Counted from the first letter of the stretch, positions 9,273 to 17,771 are shown. The stretch is DNA of 64,000 nt from an uncultured Porphyromonadaceae bacterium (GCA_900545955.1 URAU01000002.1:109599-173598); one strand, 5' to 3'. Translations and numbers: made by a program. The notes: generated by a model from the sequence alone, not told the origin.

Positions 9273-10712
9273 ATGAAAGTGTGTTTTCTCGTTCCGCCCG
9301 AGCCTTGCGCCGAAACGCCGGCAGAACGCTCGGCCGGCTGCACAAGGGTAGTCTACCCGATGCCGAATCTCTACGAACTCACCGTGGCTGCACTCGTGGC
9401 CGAGAAGGGGTTCGAAGTGGAATATGCCGACCTTACGGCCGACGGCACTGCCTCGCTCGAGCAGTTTCTCGGCGCCGACACGAGCGACGCCTATCTGATC
9501 TGGACCGTGAATCTGAGCCGTGCCGCCGACCGCGACGCCCGCGACGCCATACTCCGGCTGCGGCCCGAAGCCACGACAGTGTTTCTCGGCCCCGGCGCCA
9601 CGTTCTTCCCCGACATCTACCTCTCGGGCAAACGGACGGCGATAGTGCGCGGAGAGCCGGAACTGACTGTGGTAGAACTGCTTGAGCACCTACGCGACGG
9701 GCAAGACATTTCAGACCTCAAGGGCCTGACCCTGCATAACCCCGACGGCACGATAAAACGCAACCCCGCGCGCGAACTGCTTACCGACCTCGACTCGCTC
9801 CCCTTCCCGGCTCGCCACCTGGCGGGCAAATACCGCTTCCACAACCCGAAACTGAAAGTGGCACCCTACACCACGATGCTCACCTCGCGCAACTGCCCGT
9901 TCCACTGCATATACTGCGTGCCCAGCTCACTCACTTTCGCCCGCGAGCTCGACTTCCGCGCCGACCACGGCCGCAAGCCGCCCATCTCCTTCCGCTCGGT
10001 GGAGAGCATCGGGCGCGAACTCGACGTCCTTGCCGCCGAGGGGTACCGCGCCATCGGCTTCGTCGACGACAATTTCATCTGGAACGAGGAGCGTACCGCC
10101 GGAATATGCCGCGAACTGAAAAAACACGGCATGGTGTGGGGCTGTCAGGCCCGCGTCGACGCCATCACCGAGCCGATAGCACGGATGCTCGGCGAGAGCG
10201 GCTGCACCTACGTTGACCTCGGTGTGGAATCGTTCAACGACGAGATTCTGCGTTTTATCCGCAAAGGCATTACCTCCAACCAGATTGTCAACGCCATAGA
10301 ACTGCTGAAGAAGTACGGTGTGCCCGTAAAACTCAACATACTGATAGGCACGTCGCCTCTCGAGACCAAGGAGACCCTGCGCGATACCCTCCGCAAGGCC
10401 ATGGCCCTGAAGGTCGACCAGGTGATGTTCAACATCGTATCGCCATTCCCGGGCACGGAATTCTACCAGATGGCCAAAGAGAACGGTTGGATAAAGGGGG
10501 GTGAGTACTCGCCTACCAACGTGCAGCGCGATTCGATACTTTCCTACCCCCACCTCTCGGCCGAAGAGATGGAGCGTGCACTTTACCGCTTCAACCTGCG
10601 CTATTTCCTGTCGCCGCGCATAGTGTGGCACCATCTGCGCAAATTCCGCAGCTTCAGCGAGTTCCGTCTGGCCTTCAAGGCCTTGCGCGTGAAGCTTTTC
10701 GGACGCCAGTAA
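9273..10712 (+). CDS. B12-binding-type radical SAM protein
   Basis: A 479-residue radical SAM enzyme. The N-terminal ~150 residues have the fold expected of a cobalamin-binding domain (PNLYELTVAALVAEKGFEVE; VFLGPGATFFPDIY), though the cobalamin-ligating DxHxxG motif is not evident. The [4Fe-4S] motif is C208-x3-C212-x2-C215 (CPFHCIYC), followed by the SAM-binding region and FVDDNFIWNEE and DLGVESFNDEILRFIRKGIT, typical of the BchE/HpnJ-like class. The reaction is unknown; the class includes methylases and ring-forming enzymes. It is followed after 16 bases by a GT2 glycosyltransferase and further on by a receiver and a YfhO protein, suggesting work on an envelope lipid or glycan. That role is inference. 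Confidence 0.85.
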   Translation: MKVCFLVPPEPCAETPAERSAGCTRVVYPMPNLYELTVAALVAEKGFEVEYADLTADGTASLEQFLGADTSDAYLIWTVNLSRAADRDARDAILRLRPEATTVFLGPGATFFPDIYLSGKRTAIVRGEPELTVVELLEHLRDGQDISDLKGLTLHNPDGTIKRNPARELLTDLDSLPFPARHLAGKYRFHNPKLKVAPYTTMLTSRNCPFHCIYCVPSSLTFARELDFRADHGRKPPISFRSVESIGRELDVLAAEGYRAIGFVDDNFIWNEERTAGICRELKKHGMVWGCQARVDAITEPIARMLGESGCTYVDLGVESFNDEILRFIRKGITSNQIVNAIELLKKYGVPVKLNILIGTSPLETKETLRDTLRKAMALKVDQVMFNIVSPFPGTEFYQMAKENGWIKGGEYSPTNVQRDSILSYPHLSAEEMERALYRFNLRYFLSPRIVWHHLRKFRSFSEFRLAFKALRVKLFGRQ

Positions 10713-10728
10713 CCAGACCTGCACGCCG

Positions 10729-11493
10729 ATGGACCACTCTCCCCTGCTCTCAGTTGTTGTAATCTGCTGGAACTCTCTCGAACGGCTGCGCCAGCTTCTC
10801 GATTCGGTTCCCGGCGCGCTCGCGGGGATTCCCCATGAGCTGATACTGATCGACAACGGCTCGACCGACGGAACAGCCGACTACATCGCCTCCTGCCACC
10901 CGGAAATCATCTACCGCCGTCTCGACAGCAACCGGGGTGTAGCCGCCGCGCGCAACCGGGGCATCGCCCTTGCAAAGGGAGACTACATCTGGCTGCTCGA
11001 CGACGACACCGTAATCAACTGCGAAGCCGTCGGCGCGATGCTGCGCCATATGGAAGCCAATCCACAATGCGGCATCTGCGGCTGCGCCCTGCGCACGCCG
11101 GAAGGCGAACTGCAGCAGAGCTACAAGCCCTTCCCTTCGGTGGGCATAAAGCTGCGCAACGTGCTCGGAATAGGCAAAGCCGATCCGTATGCCGACGCCG
11201 TGGCGCTGGGTAAACCTTTTTCTCCCTTCTACATAATCGGAGCATGCCAGTTAATCAGGAGGAAGACCCTCGAAGAGGTCGGCCCGCTCGACGAGCGTAT
11301 ATTCTACGGCCCGGAGGATGCCGACTTCTGCCTGCGGGCCGCACGGCGCGGATGGTCGACCGTCTATCTTCCCGACGTGAGCATCACCCACCACTGGAAA
11401 CGCATCACTACCCGTAGACCGCTCTCGAAAATCGGACGCGCACACATACGCGGACTCCTTCATTTCTACCTCAAACACCGGCGTATATTCTAA
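10729..11493 (+). CDS. Family 2 glycosyltransferase
   Basis: A 254-residue GT-A type glycosyltransferase. It begins with the nucleotide-sugar-binding strand LLSVVVICWNSLERLRQLLDS and IDNGSTDGTADYI (residues 41-53), has the metal-binding acidic cluster WLLDDDTVI at 89-96, and the acceptor-side DERIFYGPEDADFCLRA near 190-205, as in rhamnosyl-type GT2 enzymes. There is no membrane segment except a weakly hydrophobic C-terminus, so it is probably membrane-peripheral. It lies 16 bases after the radical SAM gene, almost certainly in one operon. The likely role is adding a sugar to a cell-surface polymer; donor and acceptor cannot be read from the sequence. Confidence 0.88.
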   Translation: MDHSPLLSVVVICWNSLERLRQLLDSVPGALAGIPHELILIDNGSTDGTADYIASCHPEIIYRRLDSNRGVAAARNRGIALAKGDYIWLLDDDTVINCEAVGAMLRHMEANPQCGICGCALRTPEGELQQSYKPFPSVGIKLRNVLGIGKADPYADAVALGKPFSPFYIIGACQLIRRKTLEEVGPLDERIFYGPEDADFCLRAARRGWSTVYLPDVSITHHWKRITTRRPLSKIGRAHIRGLLHFYLKHRRIF

Positions 11494-11626
11494 CTTAAGA
11501 ATTGTAAGCTACGCAGATGTTACAAATGTGGGGCAAAGCGGTGAAACGGCACTAAACGCGCCATAATGCTGTAACAATCCGGCGAAATGTTATAAATTGT
11601 AACCACAAAGGAGTTACAAATCAGTT

Positions 11627-11649
11627 GCCGCCTTGCAATCCAAGGCGGC
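11627..11649 (+). terminator. Hairpin upstream of the receiver gene
   Basis: A perfect 9-base stem, GCCGCCTTG with CAAGGCGGC, and a 5-base loop, followed by a pyrimidine-rich stretch. It could terminate the radical SAM/GT2 transcript. It overlaps the -33 element of the next promoter, so it may instead be an operator. The surrounding 11494-11864 stretch contains no convincing gene. Confidence 0.5.
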
Positions 11650-11663
11650 TCTTCCTATCTTTG
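11633..11663 (+). promoter_or_regulatory. Promoter of the receiver gene
   Basis: TTG at 11633-11635, 20 bases, then TATCTTTG at 11656-11663. The predicted start near 11670 leaves a leader of roughly 195 bases before the ATG at 11865. The -33 element sits inside the left arm of the hairpin at 11627-11649. Confidence 0.6.
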
Positions 11664-11864
11664 ATACCGGAAAATAGACCACCGGCCGACTTAGCCCCCT
11701 TTGCGGAGGCCATAGCGGCTGCCAAGCCAATCTATATAGTAATATTATCACCCGGCTACCTCGCCCCTGCTAATGGCCGTGACTCCGGCATCAAGCCAAT
11801 CACACGGCCCGTCGGCTCCGACCAGTGCAGCCCGATATCAACACCACGGCTATCAGTTGTATCC

Positions 11865-12272
11865 ATGCTGACTAAGGATCCGACAAACCACCCCATAAAT
11901 CAAGGCCGCATACTGGCAATCGACAGCGATCCGACCATATGCGAGATGATTCGTACCCATTTCGGGCCGGAAGGATTCTCCGTGGACTATTGCACAAGCT
12001 ATGAGGATCTGTTCTCCATCAATGTAGGAGGATACGCACTGGTAATCATCAGTCTTGACCTTGACGATGCCGACTACGCCCTTAGCCTTGTGGAGCAGAT
12101 TAAGCAACACAGTGCGTCGGCACGCACAGGCGTAATAACCTGCTCGGCCAAAATGTCGCCTACTACCGTTATCGACTCGCTCAACGCCGGGGCCGACGAC
12201 TATCTCCTGAAACCATATTCTCTCCGCGAGCTGATGGCCCGCGTGCGCGCCGTGCTCCGCCGGCAGATCTGA
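11865..12272 (+). CDS. Stand-alone receiver-like protein with degenerate phosphorylation site
   Basis: A 135-residue protein consisting only of a CheY-like receiver domain; it ends where an OmpR-type regulator would begin its DNA-binding domain. Beta-1 reads ILAIDSDPTI (residues 16-25), so the usual Asp-Asp pair is Asp-Ser. Beta-3 reads YALVIISLDLDD (57-68); aligned with the family, the phospho-acceptor Asp falls on Ser63, with Asp65 two residues later. The alpha-4/beta-5 region is well kept: NAGADDYLLKPYSLRELMARV, with the invariant Lys at 116. It may be a phosphorylation-independent pseudo-receiver or a decaying regulator. I chose the ATG at 11865 because the frame upstream (to 11625) overlaps the promoter and gives no sensible domain. 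No sensor kinase is nearby. Confidence 0.75.
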   Translation: MLTKDPTNHPINQGRILAIDSDPTICEMIRTHFGPEGFSVDYCTSYEDLFSINVGGYALVIISLDLDDADYALSLVEQIKQHSASARTGVITCSAKMSPTTVIDSLNAGADDYLLKPYSLRELMARVRAVLRRQI

Positions 12273-12343
12273 GTCGCGCGCCCTACCGCCCGGTTTCCTA
12301 TCGTTTCCGACGGACCTATGCTATGGGTTCGCCGATTTTTTTG

Positions 12344-12351
12344 TATTTTTG
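12344..12351 (+). promoter_or_regulatory. -7 promoter element of the YfhO gene
   Basis: TATTTTTG matches TAnnTTTG. It places the transcript start near 12358, downstream of the longest possible start codon (12318), and so supports ATG 12420 as the real start. Confidence 0.5.
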
Positions 12352-12419
12352 CAATCCGACGGCCGCCAGGGCCTTCACCATCGCCGGCCGCATTCAATCC
12401 TATACGCAGTATTATCCTA

Positions 12420-15032
12420 ATGAATAAGTTGCAGAATCTCGCCTCACGCCTCCGGATGATTCCGGGCCGGGTGGCCGCCGAAGTGCGCCGGCCGCAGTGG
12501 TGGGGCTTCTTCGTAAGTGTGGCAGCAATAGCCATCCTTTCCATCGCTTTCTTCTATCCCGACGCATCGCTCGGCAACGAGCTGCGGCAGCACGACATGC
12601 AGCAGGGAGCTGCCATAGGCTATGAGGCCACCGCCTACGCCGAAGCCACCGGCGAGGACCTCCCGCGTTGGACCAACTCGCTCTTCTCCGGCATGCCCAC
12701 CTTCCAGATTTCGCCTTCCTATCCCTCCGACTCGCTTTTCGGATGGATCAACACGGTATATGGCGCAGGGCTCCCCTCCCCCTCCAATCTGCTTTTCATG
12801 ATGATGTTCGGCTTCCTGATTCTGATGGCGGCCATGCGCGTGAGGTGGTACTACGGCCTCATCGGCGCCGTGGCCTGGGGCTTCTCCACCTACTTCATCA
12901 TAATAATCGGAGCGGGCCACATCTGGAAGTTCGTCACGCTGGCCTACATCCCGCCCACAATCGCCGGCATCATCATGGCCTACCGCGGCCGGTGGTTTCT
13001 TGGCGCGGCGCTCGCGGCGCTGTTCGCCATGATGCAGATAAAGAACAACCACGTGCAGATGACCTACTACTTCCTCTTCGTGGTGGCGGCTATCATCATC
13101 GCTTTTCTGATCGATGCCTTCCGCAAGGGGGAGACTCGCCGCTGGCTAAAGGCCACGGGAGCTCTGCTCGTGGCCGGCGCACTGGCCGTAACGGCCAATA
13201 TGCCGAACCTCTACAACACCTACCTGTACGCGGCGGAATCCATGCGCGGGGGCCACTCCGAACTTACCTCGGCCAACGACGACGCCAATGCCACCTCCGG
13301 CCTCAACCGCGACTACATAACCCAATACAGCTACGGGCGCTCAGAGACCTTTTCACTGCTTATCCCCGACGTAAAGGGCGGCGCATCCGTACAGCCGGGC
13401 GGAGGAGGCCTTCAGCCAACATCGCTCACCGACGTCAAGGGAGCCGACGAGGCAATCGCCCGCGCCGGACTCAACGAGGGCGAATACCAGTATCTCGCCA
13501 ACTACATCAGCCGCTACTTCGGCGAGCCGGAGGGCACGAACGGCCCGGTCTATGTGGGAGCGATAATCTTCACGCTATTCCTGCTGGGGTGCCTGATAGT
13601 GCGCGGGCCGCTTAAATGGGCCCTCCTGGTGATGACCGTGCTTTCGGTAGGCCTTGCGCTGGGCCGCAACCTGCAGTGGCTCACCGACCTGTTCATCGAC
13701 TATATGCCGATGTACTCGAAATTCCGGACCGTCGAGAGCATTCTGGTAGTGGCCGAATTCTGCATCCCTCTGCTGGCTATTCTTGCACTGCAGAAACTGC
13801 TCACCGAGCCCGGGGCGCTCTCGCGCTACCGCCGCGAAATCTATGCCGCGTTCGGTCTGACGGCGCTCTTCTGCGTGGCCGGCTGGCTCTTCCCGTCGGT
13901 CTACGGGCCGGCCATCACCGAGGGCGACACGCAGCTGTCCAACATGCTCTCCTATCAGCTTCAGCAAGCCGGCTATCCGGCCGAGGCCATCCGGATGTTC
14001 TCCATCAACAATCCGGCCATAGCAGGCGTAGTGGAAGAGCTCCGCTACTCGCTGGTGAAAGCCGATTCGCTGCGCTCGCTCATATTCATTCTTCTGGCAT
14101 TCGGGGCGCTGATGCTCTGCATATTCGGGAAAGTGAAACACTGGATGGCTGCCGCGATAATCGGGCTGCTGGTGTGTGTGGACCTCTACACCGTCAACAA
14201 GCGCTACCTGAACCACGAAAGTTTCTGCACCCCTGAAATTTCGAAGACGGACCCCTTCCCCCTCAGCGCCACCGACAAAGCCATTCTGGCCGACACGGCT
14301 ATGAACTACCGCGTGATGGATATTCCGCGCTTCTATCAGGCCGCCCCGTCGCGCCACCACAAAGCCGTAGGCGGCTACCATGCCGCCAAGCTTACGCGCT
14401 ATCAGGACCTCATCGACCGCCATCTCTCGCATTTCCCCAACGGAACGCCCACAGAAGCCGACTTCCGCGTGCTCGACATGCTCAATGCCCGCTATATTGT
14501 GGGCAACGACGGTAATGCGCAGCTCAACCCCCAGGCGCTGGGCAACGCATGGTTTGTGGATGAAATATCCTACGTCGACAATGCCGACGCCGAGATGGAC
14601 GCACTCTCCGCGCTCGATCCCGCCTCGCAGGCCGTGGCCGAACGCCGCTTCGCCCAATCCCTCGGAAAAGCCATCCCTACAGCTCCATCCGACACTATTT
14701 TCGAGACCACATATGCCCCCGACAGGCTGACCTACGCAGCCCGGAGCGCCAACGGCGGCATCGCCGTATTCTCCGAAATCTACTTCCCGTGGGGCTGGGA
14801 GACCACAATCGACGGAAAAGCCGCCGAACTGGGCCGCGTGAACTACGTGCTCCGCGCCCTGCGCATCCCTGCAGGAAACCACACCGTGGAGATGCGCTTC
14901 AATCCCGCCTCGGTGCGCAACACCGTAGCCGCCGCCCGCTTCGCCGTTGTCGCCATCTATCTCCTGCTCGCCCTGGCCATCGTCGTTTCTCTCCTCCCAC
15001 CACCCTCCAAACCCGAAGAAGTCGTAAAATAA
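12420..15032 (+). CDS. YfhO family multi-spanning membrane protein
   Basis: An 870-residue integral membrane protein of the YfhO family, which is GT-C-like and thought to transfer sugars to envelope polymers in some Firmicutes. After a short cytoplasmic N-terminus, a first membrane helix (WWGFFVSVAAIAILSIAFFY) is followed by an extracytoplasmic loop with the family's LGNELRQHDMQQ and LPRWTNSLFSGMPTFQ, then about ten more helices. The C-terminal ~250 residues form a soluble domain (FPWGWETTIDGKAAELGRVN; LRALRIPAGNHTVEMRF) ending in one last helix. Asp-rich motifs in the first loop probably bind metal or substrate. It lies close behind the GT2/radical SAM genes but has its own -7 element. The exact substrate is unknown. 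The start at 12420 is preferred over 12318 because of the promoter position. Confidence 0.85.
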   Translation: MNKLQNLASRLRMIPGRVAAEVRRPQWWGFFVSVAAIAILSIAFFYPDASLGNELRQHDMQQGAAIGYEATAYAEATGEDLPRWTNSLFSGMPTFQISPSYPSDSLFGWINTVYGAGLPSPSNLLFMMMFGFLILMAAMRVRWYYGLIGAVAWGFSTYFIIIIGAGHIWKFVTLAYIPPTIAGIIMAYRGRWFLGAALAALFAMMQIKNNHVQMTYYFLFVVAAIIIAFLIDAFRKGETRRWLKATGALLVAGALAVTANMPNLYNTYLYAAESMRGGHSELTSANDDANATSGLNRDYITQYSYGRSETFSLLIPDVKGGASVQPGGGGLQPTSLTDVKGADEAIARAGLNEGEYQYLANYISRYFGEPEGTNGPVYVGAIIFTLFLLGCLIVRGPLKWALLVMTVLSVGLALGRNLQWLTDLFIDYMPMYSKFRTVESILVVAEFCIPLLAILALQKLLTEPGALSRYRREIYAAFGLTALFCVAGWLFPSVYGPAITEGDTQLSNMLSYQLQQAGYPAEAIRMFSINNPAIAGVVEELRYSLVKADSLRSLIFILLAFGALMLCIFGKVKHWMAAAIIGLLVCVDLYTVNKRYLNHESFCTPEISKTDPFPLSATDKAILADTAMNYRVMDIPRFYQAAPSRHHKAVGGYHAAKLTRYQDLIDRHLSHFPNGTPTEADFRVLDMLNARYIVGNDGNAQLNPQALGNAWFVDEISYVDNADAEMDALSALDPASQAVAERRFAQSLGKAIPTAPSDTIFETTYAPDRLTYAARSANGGIAVFSEIYFPWGWETTIDGKAAELGRVNYVLRALRIPAGNHTVEMRFNPASVRNTVAAARFAVVAIYLLLALAIVVSLLPPPSKPEEVVK

Positions 15033-15157
15033 CCTTACTAAACAACAAACGTAATAAACGGAATCGAACTGTACGAAAATATCGTACAATTGAAAATCCC
15101 TAATACCAACGGAATTTTTTTCGGGCCGGAGCGATACGGCCTTCATACAAAAATTCA

Positions 15158-15202
15158 TAACTTTGCATTGTGGTAATCAAGCGATTACCACAATGCATTT
15201 TT
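15158..15202 (+). promoter_or_regulatory. Promoter -7 element followed by a perfect 15-base palindrome
   Basis: TAACTTTG (15158-15165) matches the -7 consensus. Starting inside it, TGCATTGTGGTAATC (15064+100, i.e. 15164-15178) pairs perfectly with GATTACCACAATGCA (15183-15197) around a 4-base loop, followed by five T. The expected transcript start falls in the left arm. It could be a repressor operator, a 5' RNA hairpin/attenuator, or simply the terminator of the upstream yfhO gene. The spacer also holds a smaller hairpin (GTACGA/TCGTAC near 15072-15089). Confidence 0.55.
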
Positions 15203-15255
15203 CCAGACAAGTTATTTACAATCATTACAAGAATTTAAATACACATTTTTTGCTT

Positions 15256-16983
15256 ATGAAAAAAATCTACGCTATTCTGGTGGCATCCTTGATTGCCACC
15301 GCATTTACGGCACACGCAGAGGTGGAACTCCACCACGTCTTCCCTACCGCAAAGATGACGAAAAAAGTAAAGACGCCTGCGGCCAAAATCAGCCGTCACG
15401 CTTCGAAGGCTCCTTCGCGCGTGGCCCCCGCCAACGATCCTCTCAACCCCTCGCAGTGGGAAGACTGGGGCACAGGCACTTACACCGACGACATCCTGAC
15501 CTCGTTCAGCTTTACCGACGGCATCGAGCCTTGCACATACGAGGTGCGCGTGCAGCGCGACCTGGCTAATCCCGGCGTATATCGTATTATCGACCCATGG
15601 GCCAACTACCCGCAGAAGGATGCCATCGAAGAGCAGGACATCGAGCTTACTCTCGGCGACGAGGTGTATATTACCCTCGACGCCCGCAAGCCTGAGTTCG
15701 TACGTCTGCTGCGCTCACCGCTCGGCATGGCCGACTGGGGCGGACCCACAGAAGTTATCGGCTACAGCGAAGCCGAAGGCATCGACGAGGACATCGAGGA
15801 AGAACAGCTCGATTCCCACGGCACCCTTGCCGACGGCGTAATCCGTTTCACCGAGGTTCACTCAATCGGCATAATCCAGGCCGACGAGACGGAAGAAGAC
15901 GGCGACTACATCTACAACGCCAACGACAACGGTGCTTTCGCCCTCTACCTTCCCGGCGCCGAGGCTCCCATCGACTATTCCAACATCACAATCTACAAAA
16001 CGGAGCCTTTCTGCCCGGATGCCTCCGGCAAATATCATGTGGAGTTGGGAGGCGACAACCGCATCACATCCCTCAAATATCTGATTGTGGAATCTATCGG
16101 CGACGATACGGTTGAAAAACTTGAAGCCGAAGGCACAGTAGCCCACATGGGCGACATCATTGAAATCGACGTGACCGGCACAAACCGCGTGGTCTATCTT
16201 GTAGTAGGCGCCTACGACGACAACGGCGAGATGCAATATGCCCTCTACGGCGAATACACTGCTCCCGACGGCGACTCCGAGGAATGGCAGCCAATCGGCC
16301 GGGCAAAGCTCACCGAAGGGTTCCTCTCCTGCCTCTCGCTCTCACCCTTCACCTCCGAGACATTCGAGGTCGAGGTCGAGGAAAACGTCTACCTCCACAA
16401 CTACTACCGCATCAAGAACCCCTACGACAGCTGGGCACAGAGCGCACCCTATTCGGTAGGCCACGACCATAACCACTACATCTACATCAACGCCTACTAT
16501 CCTGAGGATGTATATGTGGAATACAGCCCGGTAGGACTGGATGTAAGCGTGTTCGGCGAACTCGCCCTCTCCAGCGACTATTACACGATGGTTCAGGAAT
16601 ACGGCCACGACCTGCTCGCACAGTATGACATCCACAGCGGCGGCACGCTTGAAAACGGCGTGATTTCATTCAACCACCGCAACGACATCCGCGTGCTCTG
16701 CTACGGCGTCGGGAAATGGTTCTACACCAACCGCCTTGTCAACCCCGAGTACGACGAGGAGGAAGCCGCCGGCAACGACAATTACGACGTCGAGCCATAC
16801 ATTGCCGGACCCTTCCGGCTCGACCTACGCGGAACATCCGACCTCTCTCTGGTCCGCACCGACGCCTCCGAAGAGCCTGAAACCTACTTTAACCTTCAGG
16901 GTCAGCCGATTGACCAGGCAACCGCCAAAGGTCTCGTAATCCGCGTTCAAGGCACCCACGCCGAAAAGGTCGTTCTCCGCTGA
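15256..16983 (+). CDS. Secreted protein of unknown function with sorting-like tail
   Basis: I do not recognise a named family. The 575-residue protein begins with a clear signal peptide (MKKIYAILVASLIATAFTAHA) at ATG 15256; the frame is open further upstream to 15163 but that would bury the signal peptide and overlap the palindrome. The mature part is acidic and contains two related halves: EDWGTGTYTDDILTSFSF...YEVRVQRDLANPGVYRIIDP, and IGRAKLTEGFLSCLSLSPF...FEVEVEENVYLHNYYRIKNP. This internal duplication suggests two copies of a beta-sandwich domain of the kind seen in Bacteroidales surface proteins. The C-terminus, YFNLQGQPIDQ...GLVIRVQGTHAEKVVLR in two pieces, resembles a short T9SS-like tail. 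It is followed by a strong terminator, so it is a single-gene unit. Confidence 0.85.
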   Translation: MKKIYAILVASLIATAFTAHAEVELHHVFPTAKMTKKVKTPAAKISRHASKAPSRVAPANDPLNPSQWEDWGTGTYTDDILTSFSFTDGIEPCTYEVRVQRDLANPGVYRIIDPWANYPQKDAIEEQDIELTLGDEVYITLDARKPEFVRLLRSPLGMADWGGPTEVIGYSEAEGIDEDIEEEQLDSHGTLADGVIRFTEVHSIGIIQADETEEDGDYIYNANDNGAFALYLPGAEAPIDYSNITIYKTEPFCPDASGKYHVELGGDNRITSLKYLIVESIGDDTVEKLEAEGTVAHMGDIIEIDVTGTNRVVYLVVGAYDDNGEMQYALYGEYTAPDGDSEEWQPIGRAKLTEGFLSCLSLSPFTSETFEVEVEENVYLHNYYRIKNPYDSWAQSAPYSVGHDHNHYIYINAYYPEDVYVEYSPVGLDVSVFGELALSSDYYTMVQEYGHDLLAQYDIHSGGTLENGVISFNHRNDIRVLCYGVGKWFYTNRLVNPEYDEEEAAGNDNYDVEPYIAGPFRLDLRGTSDLSLVRTDASEEPETYFNLQGQPIDQATAKGLVIRVQGTHAEKVVLR

Positions 16984-17012
16984 CACCGTTATTGAACTTT
17001 TTCTTCACAACC

Positions 17013-17051
17013 GGGCGGTGGGTCGGTTTACAATCCGACCCACCGCCCTTT
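17013..17051 (+). terminator. Strong intrinsic terminator
   Basis: A perfect 14-base GC-rich stem (GGGCGGTGGGTCGG with its complement) with an 8-base loop, followed by TTT, 30 bases after the secreted-protein gene. Confidence 0.85.
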
Positions 17052-17123
17052 CATCTACTTCCGCAATCTGACCTCAAAACTAAAATCTCTCTAACCTATC
17101 TTGCTTACACAGATTTATTTCTA

Positions 17124-17155
17124 TTTGTGTATGAACGATTTTATCCATATATTTG
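17124..17155 (+). promoter_or_regulatory. Complete promoter upstream of the structured RNA
   Basis: TTTG (17124-17127), exactly 20 bases, then TATATTTG (17148-17155). This is one of the best promoter matches in the window. The expected start is near 17162, ahead of the nested RNA fold and the small secreted protein gene. Confidence 0.7.
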
Positions 17156-17225
17156 CATCTGAAAACCAATATCCAGATGCCAATGAAATAAAAAACTGAC
17201 TCTCAGTTAAGCACCATAGAATAGG

Positions 17226-17397
17226 AAAAAGCGTTTTTGCTGAACATCTTGCACTTGAAACTTCGACAACTTCAAAGCAACCAAGAGTAAAGCGAAGATG
17301 CTCACGCCATAGGCGTGGGCTTTACTCGTTTATTTGGTTGTGTAGGTAGTCGAAGACCTCAAGTGCAGATAAACCGAGTATGTCCGCGCTTTTTTTG
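17226..17397 (+). ncRNA. Candidate structured RNA with six nested helices ending in a U-tract
   Basis: Going inwards, these segments pair: 17226-17233 with 17387-17394 (AAAAAGCG/CGCTTTTT), 17250-17257 with 17360-17367 (TGCACTTG), 17261-17267 with 17349-17355 (CTTCGAC), 17278-17284 with 17334-17340 (CAACCAA), 17285-17293 with 17319-17327 (GAGTAAAGC), and 17303-17308 with 17312-17317 (CACGCC, loop ATA). All are perfect and properly nested. The 3' side ends in seven T, as at a terminator. A canonical promoter lies 70 bases upstream, so this may be an independent RNA of about 235 bases, or a leader/attenuator for the small secreted protein at 17445. A mobile-element remnant cannot be excluded. 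I do not recognise a known RNA family. Confidence 0.55.
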
Positions 17398-17444
17398 TGT
17401 CTTAACCTAACCGGGACCATTTATAAACCCTAATTTAATCCAAT

Positions 17445-17771
17445 ATGAAGAAATATATAGTTTTCCTCATAACTCTGGTCGTTTCCATATTATCAATCAA
17501 AGCTGACCAAGCATCCTGCAGTGGGAACGATGGTGTTTCTTACGTCACAGTAACAACCGAAAGCGCACCGTCGCCTGGAACCAATTTCATTGTTAAAGGT
17601 TACGGGCAATACACTAATGCTACGTGCTTTGTGACCTACAATGAAACAGGTTCAAACAAAGAGTATTCTTTAACCATCGATATTCGCGACGGACAAGGAA
17701 AAGGGTACACAAGTTGCCCCGAATACAAAGTATGCAATCTCAAAGTAGAAGTAGCAAGTTTCTGCAGATAA
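17445..17771 (+). CDS. Small Cys-containing secreted protein, unknown
   Basis: A 108-residue protein with a clear signal peptide (MKKYIVFLITLVVSILSIKA) and a mature part of about 87 residues with five Cys (in QASCSG, NATCFV, YTSCPE, KVCNLK, SFCR). The mature part alternates hydrophobic and polar residues (VSYVTVTTESA; EYSLTIDIRDG), which suggests a small beta-sandwich. The odd Cys count leaves one unpaired if disulfides form. The region is clearly more AT-rich and less biased in codon use than the neighbours, hinting at acquisition or fast evolution. It sits 50 bases after the structured RNA and ends in its own terminator. I do not recognise a family; possibilities are a secreted effector, an inhibitor or a small surface component, none supported beyond the signal peptide. 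Confidence 0.75.
   Translation: MKKYIVFLITLVVSILSIKADQASCSGNDGVSYVTVTTESAPSPGTNFIVKGYGQYTNATCFVTYNETGSNKEYSLTIDIRDGQGKGYTSCPEYKVCNLKVEVASFCR

Noticed and set aside
11625..11864. N-terminal extension of the receiver gene
   Set aside because: It starts in the hairpin loop and over the promoter, encodes no recognisable domain, and the ATG at 11865 fits the receiver start.
12318..12419. Longer start for the YfhO protein
   Set aside because: The -7 element lies at 12344-12351, inside the extension; ATG 12420 leads properly to the first membrane helix.
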